Below are positions 1-14,900 of a stretch of DNA of 64,000 nt, piece after piece. The translations under genes and the position numbers were made by a program. A model generated the notes under the pieces. That model was not told where the DNA came from, did not search any database, and was given only the letters and a program-made list of their open reading frames with translations. Positions within the stretch are counted from its first letter, which is position 1. Every line of letters begins with the position of its first letter. This stretch comes from Schistosoma mansoni. Its lineage: Eukaryota; Platyhelminthes; Trematoda; Strigeidida; Schistosomatidae. The stretch is taken from NCBI RefSeq assembly GCF_000237925.1, contig NC_031498.1:18733004-18797003 (forward strand). The letters are read 5' to 3'.

Positions 1-334
1 AACCAGCTTATCATAGGTTCAAGTAACCGAAGATTTTATACAAAATCGTGTTTGGTCCGTGTGATAATCGCTCTTAATAGGGTTAGATGATAATGTCACC
101 TACACTCGGATATCTTTTTTTAGATGGCTGTTTCAACTCTGTCAAGGTTCTTGAATTCCTCAATTATATTTCAAGCTGAGCGTTGCTTTCATATAATGAT
201 GCGGAGGTTGTTTCGGAGAATAACTGATTTCTATAAGGATAATGTAAAAATCCTAACTAAGCGTTCAGAAGTTGTGTATGGTGTACTCTTCATATTCAAC
301 TTCTCGAAAAAATGAATTACTTTACTAAATACTC

Positions 335-375
335 TTTTTTACCAGGTACTATAGCTAAACTGAATTATCACTCGG
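335..375 (+). promoter_or_regulatory. 5' UTR and splice acceptor ahead of the TAPT1 start
   Basis: A T-rich tract followed by ACCAG ends at 345, giving a good 3' splice site 30 bases before the first ATG (376). The acceptor could receive an upstream 5' UTR exon or a trans-spliced leader, which is common in schistosomes. The sequence alone does not decide between them. Confidence 0.35.
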
Positions 376-3300
376 ATGTTCAATGAGTTTGTTCAACAGT
401 CGTCTGAATCCGATGGTGATTGGGAGGTTCATGATCCTTTTAAAAGTATGTCACTAAAATACGTTAATATCTTTATAGTCACAAACTCTTTATTATTGAT
501 TTATTTTAGACGTAGCAGAGCATGAAATATGCATAAAAGAGAATACGTACTATGGGTTTATGTCGTCTAAATAATTACCTTAAACGGTCAGAATCCATTA
601 TAGTTAGATGTCTCAGCAGTTCGTATTATGGGTCTCGTGTTAAATCTAACCAAATAATCATACTTAAAGTGTACCCAAGCAGTCAGAGATGGCATTTAAA
701 GACGACTTCATATATTAGCGAACATTTTCCGGTATGCCTAAATACACATTGTTGAACTTCAATGCTATTTCCAAAGTGTTTCCATGGGGCCAGAAACAGT
801 AGGTATAAACATTAAACAGCTTTAGGTAGGAGAAATAAGGTTCAAAGTAGGTCACCCCATAATATTGTAGGCTAGATCTTTCACTACAAGACGGAAGTTT
901 TGAATATGCCTAATTTGATTTGGTTTCACATTTGTCTCTTTAGTTTTGGCTATACAGAGATTAATCTTATCTGTAACATGAATGCTCATTAACTTCTTGA
1001 TTATTTCAAACGCTTCATAACTTTGCCACCATCACTTGAGAATCTCGTAAAATGTATTTCACAATTTGGTGATATTAACCTCTAATTTATTGGCCAAAAT
1101 AACTACTTTAAGATGGAAACTAGAGTAAAACGGTTATCTGAGTTAGCTGACAGAATAGTATCTTCTGCGTCCCTCGTTATTTTGCCGAAGTAAAATCTAC
1201 TTCTTATAATCTGGCAAATTATGATTATTAGTCTTACCCGTGTTAGTGGCTTGTTACATCAAATTTCAATGGCAGATTTTCATTAAATATTGCTGTCACT
1301 TATGGTGTATTCAGTTCACTAGGCTCCTGTGAACTAGGATTGCAAAAAATCTATAAATACTTTTATAAATCCGAGCTTAACTTGCTCCTGATAAGGTGTT
1401 TGAAAAATCAACTAATCTTAGGTCCCTTTTTTGAGGGTCTGGTGAAAATAAGACAAACTTATTAGAGATAATTACAACTAACTGTTACATAGTTGATAGA
1501 ACTTTCCGCTACTGATGAGAACTTCTAAAAGTTGCTATAAGCCAGTTACTTGAAAAGTGAACTAATAAAATCCACATGACAGTTGGTGAAGTGAAACAAC
1601 TGGAATTCTCTTTAGGTGCTCAGTTCATAATTTTAAGTTTAACAGTTAAGATATAATAATCTACACAGAAAAATAGTCGGCTAATATCAAGATAGGACAT
1701 ATTAGTTAATGATTACCAAAGGACGTACATTTTCAAATAACTTGACCACATGAATTATATGTATGAACAGAGCTATTTCCAACTGTTCATATCTATGTAG
1801 TATTTCCCACTACAGTTAAAAGTAAAACATATTCACCTGTACTTCTGCCTATTTTCAAATGTAGACTTCAAATTTACTCGATATTTGAAGGAAGAGGTTG
1901 TTCAGTCGATAAGAAAGAAACAATATGAAGATGGTACGAGCAAATGTGGTCCATTTACCAATCGTGCGTATACATTTGTCACAATTCCTCGATATTTAGA
2001 ATCGGTAGTTTACCTAAGATTGGTAATTTTTCACTGATTCCCTTTTTTATAATAAAGCTTTATTATCGTATGAGGTATATTCATTAACGCCGCTGTTATT
2101 TCCTCTTCTACGCCTCTCATTTTATTGATTTCCTCCCTCCATGTTAATATAAAGTATGACCACACGAGCCAGTACGCATTTGTTTTAGGCCTTCCACTTT
2201 TTTTCGACCGTCTGTAGAAAACATTGCGTATAACCACGATGGTTAAAAAATGATCTTAAGCATGTGTAAGTATGTGTACTTTTCATTTTTCAAGTTTGTA
2301 AAAATGGAGATCATGAATGTTAAATACTAAAACACTAATATACAAAATGTATTCGTTGGAAATACAGGAGACAGAAAGATTTAATAAACATGGGATTTTT
2401 TTCTGGTTATCAAAGCTATGAGCAATCAAAAACACAACAGAACGTGACACTTTTGTACCGGTTTATGTCACCACACTTTAACAAGAGGAAATTAACCATG
2501 TGAAAAGCATATGATGGGAAATAATGCAAAATTGAATTGACTTAGTATAAGCTACCTCTTTAGAGAACAAGTAATTTCTTTCTGGTAACGCAAGTTAGCT
2601 ATAAAAAAATTTCTCAACAGTTTGTTCAAATAATACTGTACACATTCTGACAATTTTTCTTAGTATATTTAATTGTTTACAATTGATTGGCCACTGGATA
2701 GTGGTCAATGTCATGTGTGTCAGGTCATTCTTAGTGCAAACTGAATTACATCGGCCAAGTCGCAATGTAGCCACTAGTTTAAGTGACTCGACGTAGCGTG
2801 TACTATGTTGAGATGAAATAGTGGTTGGATGTAGTCGACAGGAAACCCTGGACAGATTACCACGGAGTTTCCTGTCGACCACCTCTAATCACCACCTCAT
2901 ATATTTAATTGTATTTTACTAGTTTTAATAATATCCATTAATAAAGAATATGTCAAATGTAAAACGATAGCATTTTTTCACTTAAAAACTTTATCAGAAG
3001 GGGTTTTTGTGGAGATTTTAGTAATTTTATAGTTGAAATCATTAGTCAGTTGAAGCTAGACCACCATGGAAAACCTGGAAGCACTTTACGGCCGTTTCGT
3101 TCTATTGTGGGACTTCTCAGCAGTGTGCATCTACGATCCCATCTCGCGAGATTCGAAACCAAACCAACGATGGACTCAAACAGACCATATTGCCATGATT
3201 AATCATTGGAGAGGCTTGATAGAGGATTGTCGCTCGTACTGAAATACATGTTTAGACTCTGATCACTCTTTAATACGTGCAAGAATTTTCTTTGCTCCTC

Positions 3301-6300
3301 ATTGGACGCAGAAAAACTACACTAAGATAACCCATTAGAATTGAATTGGGGGAAGAGAAAGTCAAAAGTAAGTTCCAGGAACAACTGAGTTCACATTTAG
3401 GCATGGCGGTCCAATTTTAACGATTAGGCTGACTAATATTTTTGCTAAAATCTGGGAGTTGGACGTAATCCCATACGACTGGTCACAATCACTTATTATC
3501 CCAATATATAAGAAGAGTTTAAAATCATCCTGTGATAACCATAGAGGGATTAGTTTGACTAATATAGCATCTAAAATACTAGCCTCAATAATTATCGGGC
3601 ACCTAACTAAGACTCGTGAACTGCAAACACGAGAAAATCAGACTGGCTTCAGACCTGGTCGTGGCTGTATCGACCACATATTCACTATTCGTCAGGTTTT
3701 AGAATACAGGCATGCTTATCGACGTCCGACAATGATAGTTTTTCTTGACTTGAAAGCAGCATTTGACTCTGTAGACCGAGAGGTTCTGTGGCAGTGTCTG
3801 TCATTGAAAGGTGTACCTCAGAAGAACGTAAACCTTGTGAAGACTCTTTACTCGAACACTACCAGTCGAGTGAGAGTTTATGGCGAACTGTCATCTGATT
3901 TTGTAACCTCAAGTGGTGTCCGATAAGGCTGTCCATTATCTCCGTTTTTGTTCAATTTCATCATAGACCTACTGCTGGAAATAACGCTCTCGTCGACTGA
4001 ATCTTCAGGAATTGATCTCGTATATAATCTACAGACTGTTTCTATACTCGTAAGCTTATCTGATTCTATACTACTACTGTAGTGAACAGAACACTGGTTG
4101 GGGACAATCGAATGTATTTAAGCAAAAATTACAGACTATCTCAGTAAATTCTGACAACCATACAATGAACAGTCAATTTGCAAATTAACAACCAATAGTC
4201 TCGATCTTCACTGTTTCTTCTTTAATTCCATTGTTCGTCCATTTTCCTTCCGGTTGCGCTTCGTTTCAGTTCTTTCCTCATCGGTCTTCTGCGGAAATAC
4301 ATTTTGTGTCTGACCAACACCATATACTACTTATATGGATATAAGTAGACCACACCACACTACTACTACCACTACTACTACTACTACTACTACTAACTAC
4401 TAACTACTATTATTATTACTACTACTACTATAGTAATATTAATAATAATAATAATGTGTTTGTTTTCATCCATTCGACGTAAATTCATCATTAAAATGGT
4501 TTCGAAACTTCTGTATCCGGATTTGTTAGTTCTTGAACGAAATGATCTTAATAGAGTCACTTAAAATATAAGGTATTTGTTTCAGCTTTGATTTTGATTA
4601 ATATGAAAGTTTTATTATCCAAGGATGAGTTTTCTTGAACAGTAATTTTGATACCTATCTGGTCATCCCCTTTATGAACCCCAATGTAAGTTTATGACAC
4701 TATTAAGAAACATTACCTTTGATTTTAGTGTAACAATGGGATGTAAGAGAGTTTTGAATACATTTACAAAGTAAACTTGTGGTAATACGTGCTACTGACT
4801 CTAGACATCTAAAGCTTAAATATAAATATGGAGCTACTAATTTCATACCTAGAGAGTCAGTCAGTCAGTCACAACGTAGAACTTCGTACGTACGTACATC
4901 AGTTCGAGTTGCCATACCACATCAGCACAGACATGCAGTTGTTGATTCAAATCCCATAGTGGTAGAAGTAGTAAGAGTATAAGTATTATGTGAAAGATAA
5001 AGGTTTGAAGAAGTTATTGAAGGAGTATAATACAGTGAAATAAATTTGGAAAGAGAAAAACATAGAGACATGAAGAATTCAGAAGATTAGAATTTGGTAG
5101 AACACAAAGAGTGGATGCACCTTCGCCATTGCAAACGATTTTGAGCCATGTCATTCAAGGTTTCTAACCATCGGTTGCTATCATCTCGCGAATCCCAACC
5201 AGGTAGTCTACACCTACCAACACGGCCCAGTCCACTTGTCAGTGACTTCATGGATTTATGCCATGTTTTGGTATGGCCACCCCTAGCTTTCTTCCAACCT
5301 GATTCTACACCATAAAGCATTGCACATCGAGGCAGTCGGTGGTTGGGCATACGTAACACGTGTCCCAGCCATCTCAACTGATGAAGTTTCACTACTTCAT
5401 CAATCGATTTGCCATCCTTACCTAGTACCCGTTTCCTAACAACTGCATTACTTACCGGGTGGTCCCAGGATATACGAGCAATGCTTCGAAGACACCTGTG
5501 ATCAAATACTAGTAGCCTACGGATATCCTCTACTCTTATCGGCCATGTTTCACTGCCATAAAGTAGGACGGAACGAACTGCTGCTCAGTAAACCCGTCCT
5601 TTGGTTGCTAGACGGATATCTCGCCTACTCCATAAATGACGCAAGTTGGCGAAAGCTAGACGAGCCTTCTACATCCGTGCTGAGATTTTGTCACACACCA
5701 GACCACAAAGGCTGGTGGGACTCCCAAGATAAGTGAAGCAGTCGACACGCTCAACTTCTTCACTCCCTACTATTAGTCCAGGTGTCGCTGCAACCCAATC
5801 GTGAAGTAACATTTTGCACTTCGAGGGAGAGAAATGCATCCCGAACATGCCTGCATAGTTGCTTAGAGTGGTCAGAAGACTCTGCATGTTGCCAGCGTCC
5901 TCACCAAATAAAACTATGTTGTCGGCGTATTCTAAGTCAACAAGTGAGCCTCCTGGTAAAAGTCCAACTCCTGGAGATTGAGATGATGAAAGTGTTATCT
6001 CCAAAAGCATGTCAATGGCAAAGTTAAACAAGAATGGGGAGAGTGGACAGCCCTGACGAACACCACTTGAGGTAACCAATTCTGATGACAGTTCGCCATA
6101 GGCTCTAACTCGACCAGTTGTGTTCGAGTAGAGAGCCTTTATGAGGTTAATGTACTTCTTTGGTACTCCTTTCACTGACAAACACTGCCATAGAACCCCA
6201 CGATCAACGGAGTCAAATGCCGCCTTAAGGTCAAGAAATACTACTATTGTGGGACGTCTGAATGTATGTCTATGTTCTAGGACCTGACGTAGTGAATATC

Positions 6301-8936
6301 TGGTCTATGCAACCACGTCCAGGTCGAAAACCAGCCTGGTTTTCTCTAGTCTGCTCTTCACGAGCTTTGGTTAGGCGCCTAAGTATTATTGAAGCTAATA
6401 TTTTAGACACTATATTAGTCAAACTGATTCCTCTGTGATTGTCACAGGAGGACTTTTGTCCTTTCTTATAGACTGGCACAATCAGTGATTGGGACCAGTC
6501 AGATGGAATTACGTCCAGTTCCCAGATTCTACCTAAGACCTCAGTCAATCTCGCTGCTAGTTTTGGACCACCATCTTTAAAAATATCAGGGGTAAACCTG
6601 TCAGGGCCTGCTGCTCTCCCTCGCTTCAGATTTCCTATAGCTTTACATCAATTTGCCATTCAGGACGACTGGGGATCGTGGGTAACTGAAGTGTGGCTGA
6701 AGGCCAGTTGAACTGATCCCTAAAGTGTTCTGCCCATCGATCCAATCTCCTGGATTGAGAATGAATGATATGCCCATCTTTATCTGAGATGGTTTCACTG
6801 ATACTTGGGTTCCTAATACCGGTTTCTTTAACGAGTCTGAATAGCTGCCTACTGTTACCTATTGCCACTGCCTTTTCCATCTCTCTTGCTTTCAGCAATA
6901 TAACTTTGGAAGTTTGAACTGTGTACGTGCAAATCTTAACAGATTGTGAAACATTCCTTTTTAGTAATAAGCAAAAGTCAGTAAATATCGCAACTTTGAA
7001 GCCATAATTCAGAGCACTGTTAGATTATACGTTTGTTTACTTTATCTGAAGACAATGATTAGCCACCTCAATGTCATAGCAAATAAAACAGCCAGCAAAC
7101 TACATTACGATTTGAACACTATGAGATCTTTAAACGTTGGGAGAATTCCTTTTCTAAGCACTTTAATATGGCGACTATACCCCACACTCATCTCTGATTG
7201 GAGATATCATTGTATGAAGTACATTCTCATGCTTCACTGAAAAATTCTAAATAGATTTCTCTTTTTTCTGTAATATGAATCTATTTGATCTTTCACAGCA
7301 GCCATGATTGACTTGTCATAGTTCAATAGTTTTAGTTCTATTTAGTTCCATCTCCCACCCATGGTTTGTTGACATTCTTTAAATGTTAGCTATACAATGC
7401 TCCAATATATTCTATCTTACACTTCATTTTGTTTAGATTTTTTTTCCACACTTTTCCTTTTTGACATCCGTTATTGTGGCAGGTAAAATAAGAAAAATGG
7501 AAAACTTGGGAAATTATTATTTAACACGTTAGTTTGTGTATCTTCAGTGGAGATATGTTAGTCAGATGTTTTATGTCTTTTTCATGTAGTCTTAATTTTT
7601 AGTTCTTTTCATTGTTAATTATTGTGATATCGCTTGCCTTGTAAAAATAACGGTTAACCACAAGCAGACTATTTTTTTGATAGCAGAATACCTTACTTGT
7701 ATACCTACTACGAACGATACTCTGTGGTTTTCTTAGTATACTTCTGTAGTCACGTTATGGTAACGGTTGTAGGCAACGTTTGAGCTATTTCACAGTGGGT
7801 AATCCACGATAATATCACCAACTGACTTATCGTCACTATATCTGAACACATACCCAGACTTTGCAAATACTTGCATCCTGTTGCTACCGAATTCGACCAG
7901 TCTTATGGAGGCAAAGATGACCGAACACAAAGAGTCGCAAGACATCCTTAATTTGGTAAGGCATTTAATAGCAATCTGCTAGATATTCATATAATAAACC
8001 TTTTACAAGCATTTTAACGTAGCGAAGGCTCCAAATATGGTCCAGATTAACATAAAGATCTCCACATTTCTTATTTTTTAAACATTGAATGATTTCAAGT
8101 TGATTAGTTTATTAAGTTTTATTTTTGATAGTATACACTGGTGTTTTTGGTGTAATTATACTTCGATTTTTTGTATAATTTCTCACTGCATTCATTTAGT
8201 TTATGGCTTATGGGATGTTGCAGTGTTTGGATCATTTACTGGTTATTTATACATTTCTCCCATTACGTTGTTTTCTCGCTGGATTAAATTTAATGCTAAG
8301 AATATCCAGTGGGATATTTCAATTTTTTACATCTTTTAATCAATACCAGTAAGTTCCTTCTATTTGGACCTGAAGTACATTTATATTAGAGGTGATTTTT
8401 ATTTATACATCGATAATAGGTGTACATTGGTTGAAGTATTTAGTTTTATCACGAGTTTCAAGTTCATGGTTTTGTTATACAATTTTACACAACATCATCG
8501 GAGGTACGATATAAAAGTTTCATATCGTTTTTTGCATTGTCTTTTTGCATGTATGGATTAATGATCTGGAAACCATTAGTAGTCAACGTTAATCGTAGCA
8601 CTAGTGTATATCAGTTCAGATTTCACACCTAACACTAGCTGAAAGAGGGGAAATTAATGAAATGTTTTGGTAAAAAAAATAAGTTCAAACCATTCTGTAG
8701 ATAGCCACCTGTTTATATGTGTTTGTTTTGCCCAATCAACAGAACCGTCTAATTATCCCATTTCACTGTTTAGAAGGATAAAACTTCATTTCTTCATATC
8801 TCATGGTTAATAACTTTCAGTCATGTATGTATGGATTTAAACCGGTAATAACCTTAATAGTGTAAACCCGTATAATCTGTGTAATATTAATATTGTAATA
8901 TAGACTTCCAATTTACCAAGCCACTATTAATCAGAA

Positions 8937-8994
<58 letters not shown>

Positions 8995-11900
8995 TGAACG
9001 TGACGTATTTTGTGGATTTAAATAGTAGTGTTACTTTATATAGAAACCTAAAAAAGATACGTAAAAACTTAAAGAAAATCTTCAGGACTTTTAGTGAAAT
9101 TTCAATATCAAAGTACGTATTGCGAATCTGTGTAAGCTCTAAATATTCGATAAAGAAAAAAGGTAATTACGTGAAAAAATTCCTTTTTTGATGATCCCAT
9201 TTAGTAAAGCTGTATGATCGTCTTTTTAGTAATTTGATAAATATCTGGGTTTATAGGAGGATGGAAAATGATTACATCACAATATATAGTGAAAAATGAT
9301 TGTAGCAACATACGCCTGCACGATTTATCCTTAGTTTTAGACAGGTGAATTTTAATCTTTCTAGGCATTTTACCATTTATGTATGACCTTAAGCATGTGT
9401 GCATAATAATACGTATATGTCTATATGCTTACTTGTATCTATCATGCCTACAGATGTTGAGTTACGTCTCAACTAGAGTAGGCCGAAAAGCCTTTCTCCA
9501 TACTGCACCTATTACTATCTGTCCATGTAAATGAATCCCTCAAACAAACACTCCGTATCAGTATTTGGATTTTATTACCACCGTTACCCCACGGGGTCAA
9601 CCTCATTATTATATATGGAATTAAATGGAAGGTTTATTTTTCTTGGTTTATTCACCGCCTTTCTTAATAGAGTCAAATTGCGGGCACACATAAACATTTG
9701 TACAAAGGGTCACCAAAATGTAGGCGAAATTGTTACTTACAGTTTAATTTGAAGAAATGCTCATATAACTACGTACATCTCATTGTGCTTATACTGTAAA
9801 CTGGTAGTCCAAACACTAAAGTACAGTAAACACGTGAACTGATATACCGTACTTGCTCATTTTTCAATGCTCATGGTGTTAAACATCATAAATTTATTAC
9901 TGAAGAACAGTGAATTGTGCTTTCTATCGGAGGTTTAGATAGACTGGTTGGATAGCGTGAAACGTTGGTAAATGTCTCCTGCACCAAGTAGATATGTTTG
10001 TACAAAGGCAGTCAATATCCTTGAATTTTTGACTTACGGTTTGATCACTACTTTTGATCGCCATCCTTAACCACCACCAAACTTAGTCCCTTGCAATTTC
10101 TGTTTGTTCTTGAAAAGTAAATCGATACTTTCGATCAACTAACTCATTCTAAATATACTTACTTACTCCTGTTACCCCTCGTGAAGGAGCATAAGCCATC
10201 AACCAGCATTTTCCATCAAACTTTTTCCTGGGCAATCCTTTCTAGCTGCAATTCATTCTTTCGATGTCTGCTTCCAATTCCCAGCGCAGTGTGTTCTTTG
10301 GCCTTCTTCTTTTCCGTCCCCCTTCAGGATTCCAAGTTAGCTCTTACCTCGTGATTCAGTTTGACGATTTCCGCTACATATGTCTTATCCACTTCCAATG
10401 TTTTTTCCGAATTTCCTCTTCATTTGGAAGCTAGTTTGTTCCATCCCACAGTAGGCTGTTGCTGATGGCATTTTAAATGTATACATCCCTAATTGATCTT
10501 AAGGAATGATTTTGAAATATCATATGAAGCAAGCCATTCGTTTGTGTATCTCTAAATATCTAGCAAGATGATTGGAAAGGGGAATCAACAAATCTGTGAA
10601 CAATTTCATCCTATTTCACTTGATAATTATCGCAGTTGCTATGCATTGAATGTTACTATTCGTTTTTCCAGTTAACAATTTACCTGAGGATATGAGTTTT
10701 AGTTTCATTTGAGCAAAAACGAATCGTTAAGATAGATCTCGAAAAAATATGGTCTGTTTATTAAGAAATTTACCTTATATATATAAATAATAACTGTCCA
10801 CCAACATAAATTTGCGCCACGCAAATAATGAAATAAAACCACAGAGGAATAGAGGAAGGAGGACTAGTATAACTAAGAATAAATAAATTAATAAAAACAA
10901 GTGAACGAGAGTAGTTTATAATAAGACAAACAGTTCAGTCACAAATACAAATAGAAAAAATTTTCCAGGTCGAAAAAAATCCCTTTCACTTTCATAAAGG
11001 ATGTGAAAAAATACACAACAGAAACGCCTTTGGCTCCTATTATGAGCCATGTCCAATAACGTCTCAAACTACTGAATCACATCTCTTGGATCTCCCAAAC
11101 TGAGGAGTCTTGTTGGACTGACAGATGCCAATACTGGACACTTTTAATCCATACCACTATACCATACCATAAATTGGTCACCTCTTCGCTCCCTCCACTG
11201 CGTCTCGGCGTCGACAGGTAGTGCCCGGCGTGGGGGTCACTGGAATAATGTTTATAAGACATTCCCAAGTTGTCGAGTCCGGTTACATCTATTGAGTTGT
11301 CACTTTACCCGAAAACTCATTGCTGAACCTCAGAATTACTAAAATAGTGTTGTCACTGGATGTCGGAAATTCTTTGGATACAACGATAATCGAACATAAA
11401 AAATCGCCGAATATCTCAACTCAGGTTTCACAAGCATACAGGAGGACTGCTCTCACTAATGTGTTGTAGACATGAATATGTACAACCGAACTAACGTAAC
11501 TACGGCATCAAAGATGGGAGTGACTTAATGGTTAGGTCATTTGATTTTCAACCACTAAGTTGTAGGCTCGAAATCCGCTCTACTTATTTTATTTTGAGCG
11601 ACTGGATTGTATCATTATCCCTCGCACGTAAAATATGTCTCAAAGTAAAGCATACAAATCTGTAGTTGATGACTGAGATACATCGTGATTTTTCGACTCT
11701 GCGAAAAGATTACACTCTTGCACAATAAGTCCCAATCAGTTTTACTACTAATATTGTTATTTCCATTATCTCTTTACCTTTGTTCATATAGTTTTTAAAT
11801 ATTATTATTTTTCCCATCTACATTAGTTGATAAATTTAAAAATATGGTAGTGATTATATATATTGAGCTTAATTTGATTATTAGCTTTGATTTGTTTTCT

Positions 11901-14900
11901 TTTTTTTAGTGATACACCTTCATCGAAGACATCACGGTTAACCTTACTGTATAATTATGAATTACGTGATCTGATCAAATTTTCTTTATTATGTATATGT
12001 ACTGTTATTTTAACAAAATATGACAGTTCCATGGCTTATCATGAAATAAGAACACAATCGGTGATAAAAATTTATATTTTTTTCAATTTACTCGAGGTAA
12101 GCGTATTCTGTATATTTTGAAATTTAATTTTTATTTTAATGTAATATTTTCATTCATGAATTATTTTTTTCTGGTTAGCGTTTTTTTAGCGGGTTAGTTT
12201 TTCTACGGGATGGGGTCGATAACCTCATGCCCAACCCTCCTTCTTTACCCGGTCTTGGGACCGGCAGTAACTCTAGAAGAGCTACAGGCGGAGTATTAAG
12301 AGAAGATTAAATTTTCATTATGATTAGTGTGGCTTTATGCGAAGCATTTGTTATGTTCTGTGGTCATTTGAGCTTGTTACTGATTTTATATTCTTCCTAT
12401 ATACGAAGCCAATTGACTACGTGGATGAAAAAACCAAGAGTGAGTAAAAAGTCTTTATTAGCTAAACCGGGTCGGAAATATATGCACAACTCGTTCAAAA
12501 TTATAGATGCATATCCCCCAGAAAATAGTCCATATTTTCAACTACTAGTGCTTGTCTTTTTCCTTAGGAAGTTCTGCTGGACCATGACCAATAGCATCCA
12601 CCCATTAACGTATTTCACTTATCTATTTAATTGGGTTGGTGTATCATCGTTTCTACCTGAGAAACCAGTTGGACTCTTTATATTCAGTTACATGATTTGA
12701 GATAAGATGGGGTACACCGGTATTATTATAAAGGATAGTTTTCCTAACCTATAGCTAATACTAGTATTATCCAAGCCCCCAAATGCCCTGGTACGGCCGA
12801 GAGTGGGAAGAATCCGCTCTCCCTCTCGAAATGCTCTCACATGGCCACGCGAATATATAGCCTCTGTCAGGGAAGTCCTACTCACTGCCTTCTCGTGGCG
12901 GGGGTGTTACTTACGAACTTGAGAGGACGAAAAGTGAATCTCCGGCTCTTTAACCGGGTTGGTGGACACGGAGGGTCCACCTAGGGGAGTTGGAAAACCC
13001 TGATTCCATACCAATGGTGCATATGGGCTCCAGTATCCTGAAGGAACAAATGGCGAATGAACCTGTTGTTGGTCACCGGGTACCATGGGACTGCATCTCC
13101 TTAAGATGCTCCACTGCCTTGTGGACTAGACCTTCAGGTCGAAGGCTCGGGGTGTGGCCCCCTAAGAAAACCACCTGCTTCAGTTTGGGCACCTGGGCAG
13201 TATCACAGCCCTCACACAAATCAAATGAGATTTGTGAGGCGCATGTTTATCTGGTGCTTCCTTGTACCAATATTTATGTGTTTAAATAAATAAATAAATA
13301 AATAGTATTATCCAAATGGTGTTGGATCTGATTAGATTGTTTCAGCTGCTTCACCCGACTTATCAAGTACACAAATTTATGCCGTAATAAAGAACAGTGT
13401 TACGTCTGCCGGTTGTGAACGCTATATTTGCTTCCCTAAGCTAGTTCCGTATCCCCGAGCTAGAACTATACAGTAACTTGAAGACAAGAGAAAAGGCACA
13501 AAGTATGAGGGAAGCGCTTTACTACAGGATTCATTTATGTACAGAAAATACAGGGGTTTTATAGTAATCAAGAGACCTTGAGTTTCCATAGTAGCAGTGT
13601 GTTAAACAGCCAATCAGGATCTCGTTATTTTAGTAGCATAGCTTCTAATTAATCACTGATTGGTTGGGTCTCTTTATGAGCCTCTGGAGGCTCTGATAGA
13701 GTTTACTGTAAGCCGACTTAACAAACAGTTTTATATTTTTTGGTTCGACAGAGTTCACAAAACATTTGTTTTGCTTTTAAGAAGCTGATCCTGTCATTGA
13801 CTTGACACGTATAATATTCAGCACCGCAGTCACTAACGTTACTGGCAAGGTTACTGAGACGGCCTAGGATCAGATAATGTGACATTTTTGAGAAATCATT
13901 TAATGGTTAATTAGTTAATTCGGGGAATAGTCAACATTTATAGAGGGTTTTTATTGTAGTAGTTATTTATAAGATTTCATCTTGTTTTAGGTCGCAGATC
14001 GTTTATTGTCTGCTGTTTGTCAAGATGCCTTGGATGATTTATTATTTACAATCAGTAAACCACGATCTGATTCAGTTTTATCTAATAATCTAGAAGAAAA
14101 TAGTTTCATTTTCTGGCGTGATGTTGTTTTACAGTACTGCTTTGCTTTCTTTTGTCTCAGTAAGTCAGTACAAATGCTTATTATATGTATTTCATTTTTA
14201 CTGTATGGTTTTTACTACATACTCATGGTGTATGTTTTAAAATAGTGAACTAAATGAACCATTGCAAAGAGAATAAGACATTTACAGTGTGAATCAGATA
14301 ATGGCTTTCCAAATATATCCGTTGCCAAATCAATCCAAAATGTTATGTTACAAATGGGCTATAGTAGGACGAGATACACTCGCCAATTGCTTCTCTTCCA
14401 ATTTATTTGACTTTTACAGATCAAGAGACCTTTCAATAATATATTGAAGCTTGTGAATTGTGTTAGGACAGGATTAATGTTAAATAACCGACTTTTTTTC
14501 TTCGTTTAGGAAAATCACAAGTTAAGAAATTGCAACCATGTAGTCCTTAACTAGTTAATGTTATTCTTTGATAAAAATTATTTAGAGTAAATTTCGCTGA
14601 ACAGTCTTCAGTCCTTTTCGACGTTTTTACGTCACTGTTTAACTGTGGTAATTAGACTGTCCGACTTACTAGTGTAATAGAATTTTGTTTATTTAGAGAC
14701 TGTCTGCAACGAGTAGGTAGTCCAGTAGTAATTGGTGGGATAAATAACAATCAGTAGTTGTACAGAGTAATTAGCACCCTAGAATAAGATCAACACGTGA
14801 TAGGTAGGCTACACTAATTTTACAACATCAAGTGGTGTCCGGAAAGGCTGTCCACTATCTTCGTTTTTGTTCACTTTCATCATAGACCTACTGCTGGAAA

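Noticed and set aside
510-559. Exon-like stretch after a good acceptor at 508-509, in phase with TAPT1 exon 1
   Set aside because: It runs into a stop (..MSSK then TAA), or if cut at 547 it shifts the phase so the next exon no longer reads. Exon 1 joins exon 1865-2004 cleanly without it.
4857-6891. Reading this LINE copy as an ordinary independent insertion
   Set aside because: It shares over 400 bp of non-LINE flank with the 59-61 kb copies and has no visible target duplication, so segment duplication or exchange fits better.
9531-9752. 73-codon frame in TAPT1 intron 3, considered as an exon
   Set aside because: There is no match to the TAPT1 family, and the exon chain is complete and in phase without it.
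11515-11590. Candidate tRNA gene
   Set aside because: Box-like motifs are present, but the acceptor and anticodon arms do not pair and the B box is off by one. Kept only as a tRNA-derived repeat.
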